From NCBI GenBank assembly GCA_036495485.1, contig DASXMU010000051.1, positions 1 through 9,587 on the forward strand: a DNA stretch of 9,587 nucleotides, given 5' to 3'. Each line of letters opens with the position of its first letter. The stretch's first letter is position 1. Below are positions 7,046 to 9,587 of this stretch, piece after piece. Both the position numbers and the translations under genes were made by a program. Origin of the DNA: PALSA-505 sp036495485 (lineage in GTDB: Bacteria; Actinomycetota; Actinomycetes; Streptosporangiales; Streptosporangiaceae). The notes below the pieces were generated by a model. It did no database searches. It worked only from the letters and a program-made list of their open reading frames with translations, and was not told the origin of the DNA.

Positions 7046-7072
7046 TGTCACTCATAGTTTCTATGCTGTCAC
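7046..7072. promoter_or_regulatory. Candidate operator: phased TGTCAC repeats around a palindrome
   Basis: TGTCAC occurs at 7046-7051 and 7067-7072, exactly 21 bp apart, and the space between holds the inverted repeat CATAG-TTT-CTATG (7053-7065). It lies 56-82 nt upstream of the 6990 start codon, where the control region of that gene should be. The symmetry suggests a regulator site; no -10/-35 pair could be placed with confidence. Confidence 0.4.
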
Positions 7073-7221
7073 GCGAATTCAACGTCCGCCTGGTGTTCTG
7101 GAAGAACGTGGTATACGTGACGGGTGTGACTAACCCCGTGCGTAGATCTCGGATATTGGCAGATGCCCAGCGCAGCGGCGGTTTCCTGGGGCTGGTGCGA
7201 TGGTTGACGACGGGTGATTCT

Positions 7222-7497
7222 TCAGGAGTTGCCGTTGTTTCCCCTGGCCGCGTTGAATTCTTCCCATTCCCTGGGGCCGCCGGGTGAGGTGCCCTTGAGG
7301 GACACGATGAGGAGCATCACGGCCACCACGATCAAGGCGATCCAGCGGGCCCGCCGTTCCACGCTGGCCGTGACGATCGCGACGGCAGCCCCGCCCATCA
7401 ATACCGCCCAGCCCTCGGGTGAGACCGGGCCGAGCCCCCACCCGAGCCGGCGGGGACCGAACCAGGCCTTCTGCCCGACGAGAGGTTTCGTCCGCAT
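7222..7497 (-). CDS. Small two-helix membrane protein
   Basis: A 91-aa protein predicted to sit in the cytoplasmic membrane. The N-terminus holds the motif KAWFGPRRLGWGLGPVSP (10-27), which I recall from a conserved actinobacterial family of small membrane proteins of unknown function. Two hydrophobic helices follow at about 29-46 and 52-67, separated by the charged turn ERRAR (47-51). The C-terminus (68-91) is polar and contains REWEEFN (76-82). The frame is open back to 7767, but the longer version adds a Pro/Arg-rich, non-conserved stretch. The ATG at 7497 puts the conserved motif near the N-terminus as expected. GGAAG lies 11 nt upstream, a slightly long spacing, and an AAAGG directly abuts the ATG. 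It is divergent from the encapsulin gene, with 680 nt between. No function is assigned. Confidence 0.8.
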   Translation of the reverse strand: MRTKPLVGQKAWFGPRRLGWGLGPVSPEGWAVLMGGAAVAIVTASVERRARWIALIVVAVMLLIVSLKGTSPGGPREWEEFNAARGNNGNS

Positions 7498-7544
7498 CCT
7501 TTCAGTATCTTCCGCGCGAACAGACCGGGCAACGGCGGCGGGTG

Positions 7545-7579
7545 GGTGAGCCTCGGGTGGCGGTGAGCCTCGGGGGTGG
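7545..7579. repeat. Tandem GGTGAGCCTCGGG repeat
   Basis: Copy one, GGTGAGCCTCGGGTGG (7545-7560), and copy two, GGTGAGCCTCGGGGGTGG (7562-7579), differ only by two extra Gs and are offset by 17 bp. Both can pair with the same downstream arm at 7596-7613. Confidence 0.6.
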
Positions 7580-7613
7580 TGGCCGAACGGAGCGCCGGCC
7601 GCCACCCCCGAGG
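7568..7613. other. Strong 18-bp hairpin between divergent genes
   Basis: Bases 7568-7585 and 7596-7613 are inverted repeats matching at 17 of 18 positions. The exception can form a G-U pair when read as plus-strand RNA. The loop is 10 nt. There is no T tract after it. It starts 71 nt before the 91-aa gene on the minus strand, so it could be a leader structure or a barrier against transcription between the divergent genes. Confidence 0.55.
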
Positions 7614-8102
7614 GTGCGGTGGACGCCAAGGGGCGTATGTGAGCGGGCAGAAAGCGGACAGCTGAAAGCGGAACGCAATTCCGTGGTGCAATTCCGGTCG
7701 ATGTTGGTTTTCGTGCTTTGGGGTGGAGTTGCCGGGATGGATAAGTTACCTGGCTGGCGTTGTTCATTGACCGGGGTTGGTAAATCGGAAAGTCCTATGG
7801 AAATTCGGATTTGAATTGAAATCTGACTGGTTTTACTGGCGGTGATCTCGTCGGCGGTTATGAGCACGAGCAGTTACCGGTTGGTGGTACCGATGGGGCT
7901 GCTGAGGTAGGATTGGTGCAGGGGCCGCTAACTCCGTGAATACCTCGTTCGGAGGCTGTCCGTGTCGCAACATGCCTGAACAGGGTGGTTGTTGGGTTCT
8001 GTCCGGTATTTCAAAAATTCACCAGCAATTTAGGGGTTTGGTAATACCGACGGGCTCTTATCACAAGATTAATGCCGGTTGAAGGGCACATTTCTCTGTC
8101 CG

Positions 8103-8129
8103 GATTGGACATATGAGGCCACTCCAATC
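8103..8129. promoter_or_regulatory. Dyad upstream of the encapsulin gene, candidate operator
   Basis: GATTGGA (8103-8109) and TCCAATC (8123-8129) form a perfect 7-bp inverted repeat with a 13-bp spacer that includes CATATG. The element ends 48 nt before the ATG and overlaps a second small repeat, TGTCC/GGACA (8097-8101, 8107-8111). Its place and symmetry fit a regulator site, but no bound protein is known. Confidence 0.4.
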
Positions 8130-8159
8130 TGCGAAAGCATCGTTACTGTCCGCAACGGT

Positions 8160-8168
8160 GGAGGGGAG
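8160..8168 (+). promoter_or_regulatory. Ribosome-binding site of the encapsulin gene
   Basis: GGAGGGGAG ends 9 nt before the ATG at 8178. The spacer is an unusual T5A3 run. The strength and position of the site settle the start codon and fit a highly expressed shell protein. Confidence 0.75.
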
Positions 8169-8177
8169 AGTTTTTAA

Positions 8178-9584
8178 ATGTCTGTTGAGGTTGGGGTCGA
8201 GGGTGTGCAGGACGATCCGCAGTTGAGCCTGAGCACCGCGGCGGCGCGGAATCTGGCGACCACGACCAAGACCGTGCCGCAGATGCAGGGGATCACCTCG
8301 CGGTGGCTGCTGCGGCTGCTGCCCTGGGTGCAGGTCAACGCGGGCACCTACCGGGTCAACCGGCGGCTGGCCTACGCCACCGGCGGCGGCAAGATCGCCA
8401 TCTCGGTCACCGCCGGCCAGGCGGCGGTGGTGCCGCCCAGCCTGCGCGAGGTCCCCCTGTTCGCCGGGCTCGACGATGAGGAAACCCTGGCCGCGATCGC
8501 CGGGGCGTTCACCCAGCGCGAAGCCGGCGCCGGGGCCACCATCGCCGAACGCGGCCAGCCCATCGCGGAGTTCATCGTGATCGCCCACGGCAAGGTGCAC
8601 CGGGCCGGGGAAGGCCACTACGGCCAGGACACCGCCCTGGGCCTGGTCGCCGATGGCGGCTACCTGGGCCTGGAGGGGCTGACCCAGGATGCCAGCTGGG
8701 ATCACACCGTGATCGCGGCCACCGGCGTCGTCCTGCTCACCCTCTCGAAGGCCGACTTCCAGGCCATCGTGGACCGCTCAGCGGCCCTGCAGGAGCAGAT
8801 CCAGGGCCATCACCAGGCGAAGGCGGCGCCGCAGAACCGCAAGGGGGAGGCGAACATCGCCATCACCTCCGGTCACAGCGGGGAGCCGCTGCTGCTGGGC
8901 ACTTTCGCCGACTATGAGCTCAGCCCGCGCGAGTATGAGCTGGCGGTGGCCCAGACCGTGCTGCGGGTGCACACGAGGGTGGCTGACCTGTTCAACGACC
9001 CGATGGACCAGCTCACCCAGCAACTGCGGCTGACCACCCAGGCACTGCGCGAACGCCAGGAACACGAAATGATCAACAACCGCGACTTCGGCCTGCTGCA
9101 CAACGCCGACTACGCCCAGCGAATCCAGACCCATTCGGGCCCGCCCACCCCCGATGATCTCGATGAGCTGCTGTCCCGGCGGCGTTCCACCAAGATGATG
9201 TTCGCCCACCCCAAAGCCATCGCCGCGTTCGGCCGCCAGTGCAGCAAACGCGGCCTGTACCCGCACGCCACCGAACTGCTCGGCTCCAGCGTGCCCGCCT
9301 GGCGGGGGGTGCCGATCCTGCCCTGTAACAAGATCCCGGTCAGCGACGGGCACACCACCTCGATCATCGCCGTGCGCACCGGGGAAGAAGACCAGGGCGT
9401 GGTCGGGCTGCACCAGATTGGCATCCCCGATGAGGTGGAACCGGGCCTGAACGTGCGGTTCATGGGGATCAACGACAAAGCCGTCATCTCCTACCTGGTC
9501 AGCGCCTACTACTCCATCGCCGTCCTGGTCCCCGACGCACTGGGCATCCTCGAACACGTCGAAGTCGCCACCTCCTACAGCTAA
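8178..9584 (+). CDS. eshA: Family 2B encapsulin shell protein (EshA-like)
   Basis: A complete 468-aa protein of the EshA family, first known from Streptomyces as a cyclic-nucleotide-binding-like protein and now placed in family 2B encapsulins. These self-assemble into hollow cytosolic shells, some enclosing a terpene cyclase. Layout: an N-terminal arm and shell segment (1-85, with QMQGITSRW at 35-43 and NAGTYRVNRR at 54-63); a cyclic-nucleotide-binding-like domain at about 88-208, opening with VPLFAGLDDEE (92-102); a linker at about 209-232; and the HK97-type shell portion (233-468) with REYELAVAQT (251-260), DFGLLHNADY (303-312), RRSTKMMFAHPKAI (335-348), the conserved RGVPILPCNKIP (376-387) and the C-terminal SYLVSAYYSIAVLVPDALG block (438-456). 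The nucleotide domain lacks the usual phosphate-binding Arg: WDHT (174-177) stands where R-S/T-A is normal. No cargo protein, methyltransferase or desulfurase gene is visible upstream; the window ends 3 nt after the stop. The symbol follows the family. Confidence 0.93.
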   Translation: MSVEVGVEGVQDDPQLSLSTAAARNLATTTKTVPQMQGITSRWLLRLLPWVQVNAGTYRVNRRLAYATGGGKIAISVTAGQAAVVPPSLREVPLFAGLDDEETLAAIAGAFTQREAGAGATIAERGQPIAEFIVIAHGKVHRAGEGHYGQDTALGLVADGGYLGLEGLTQDASWDHTVIAATGVVLLTLSKADFQAIVDRSAALQEQIQGHHQAKAAPQNRKGEANIAITSGHSGEPLLLGTFADYELSPREYELAVAQTVLRVHTRVADLFNDPMDQLTQQLRLTTQALRERQEHEMINNRDFGLLHNADYAQRIQTHSGPPTPDDLDELLSRRRSTKMMFAHPKAIAAFGRQCSKRGLYPHATELLGSSVPAWRGVPILPCNKIPVSDGHTTSIIAVRTGEEDQGVVGLHQIGIPDEVEPGLNVRFMGINDKAVISYLVSAYYSIAVLVPDALGILEHVEVATSYS

Positions 9585-9587
9585 CCG

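Larger units (their letters stand above)
7498..8177. other. Long AT-rich region without genes upstream of the encapsulin gene
   Basis: No convincing coding frame is present. The left part is GC-rich and holds a 17-bp direct repeat and an 18-bp hairpin (7545-7613). The right part, from about 7640, is clearly richer in A+T than the genes around it. It contains paired GAAAGCGGA (7650-7658, 7664-7672), paired GCAATTCCG (7675-7683, 7688-7696), AT-rich inverted repeats such as GATTT/AAATC (7808-7823), a possible -10 box TAGGAT at 7908-7913 without a good -35, the inverted repeat CGGTATT/AATACCG (8004-8010, 8043-8049), and a dyad close to the encapsulin start. It should contain promoters for both divergent genes and may contain a small RNA, which I cannot demonstrate. 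Confidence 0.6.

Noticed and set aside
7063..7287. Possible 74-aa plus-strand gene starting MLSREFNVRL
   Set aside because: The first half has plausible codons, but there is no Shine-Dalgarno before the ATG, the ATG is part of a palindrome, and the 3' half overlaps the end of the better supported 91-aa gene with poor third-position bias. It is worth a look only if homologues exist.
7767..7801. TTGACC at 7767-7772 with TATGGA at 7796-7801 as a promoter
   Set aside because: The spacer of 23 nt is too long for a normal sigma-70-type promoter.
8061..8705. Minus-strand open frame covering the encapsulin start and leader
   Set aside because: It overlaps conserved encapsulin coding sequence and has no recognisable domain or convincing start site.
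8439..8801. Encapsulin gene product read as a CRP-type transcription regulator
   Set aside because: The nucleotide-binding-like domain is followed by a shell-type region with no helix-turn-helix, so it is not a DNA-binding regulator.
8778..9557. Minus-strand open frame of 259 codons opposite the encapsulin gene
   Set aside because: Antisense shadow with low-complexity Val/Gly/Asp composition; the plus strand encodes a recognised shell protein.

Overview
The window is high-GC, dense DNA with GC-rich third codon positions, short Shine-Dalgarno sites and mixed ATG/GTG starts, which fits an actinomycete. The genus cannot be fixed from the sequence. I see no rRNA, tRNA, CRISPR array, transposase or phage gene. 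Eight protein genes are supported.

Left (1-2337, minus strand): a pentose-phosphate operon. zwf (glucose-6-phosphate dehydrogenase) is followed 5 nt later by a short-type, YqeC-like 6-phosphogluconate dehydrogenase gene, whose ribosome-binding site lies in the end of zwf. Its 3' end is off the window. Together they cover both oxidative, cofactor-reducing steps of the pathway.

Centre-left (2338-4448): a 313-nt divergent intergenic region leads into two plus-strand genes. The first encodes a membrane-hairpin protein with a complete-looking C-terminal FHA (phosphothreonine-binding) domain. The second encodes a protein of unknown function whose N-terminus faintly resembles an FHA core. They look like a small signalling pair.

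Centre (4493-6502, minus): a 669-aa S9-family serine peptidase with a beta-propeller and an alpha/beta-hydrolase domain. It converges on the FHA pair across a GC-rich hairpin that could terminate both transcripts. Two small minus-strand genes lie upstream of it: a 131-aa unknown cytosolic protein (6595-6990), possibly with an altered C-terminus, and a 91-aa two-helix membrane protein (7222-7497).

Right (7498-9587): a long, comparatively AT-rich region without genes, holding several repeats and dyads, leads into the highlight: a complete 468-aa family 2B encapsulin shell protein (EshA-like) with an HK97-type shell fold and a cyclic-nucleotide-binding-like domain. Known relatives build protein nanocompartments, some of which enclose a terpene cyclase such as 2-methylisoborneol synthase. 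No cargo gene is in the window. If there is one nearby it should lie just beyond 9587.
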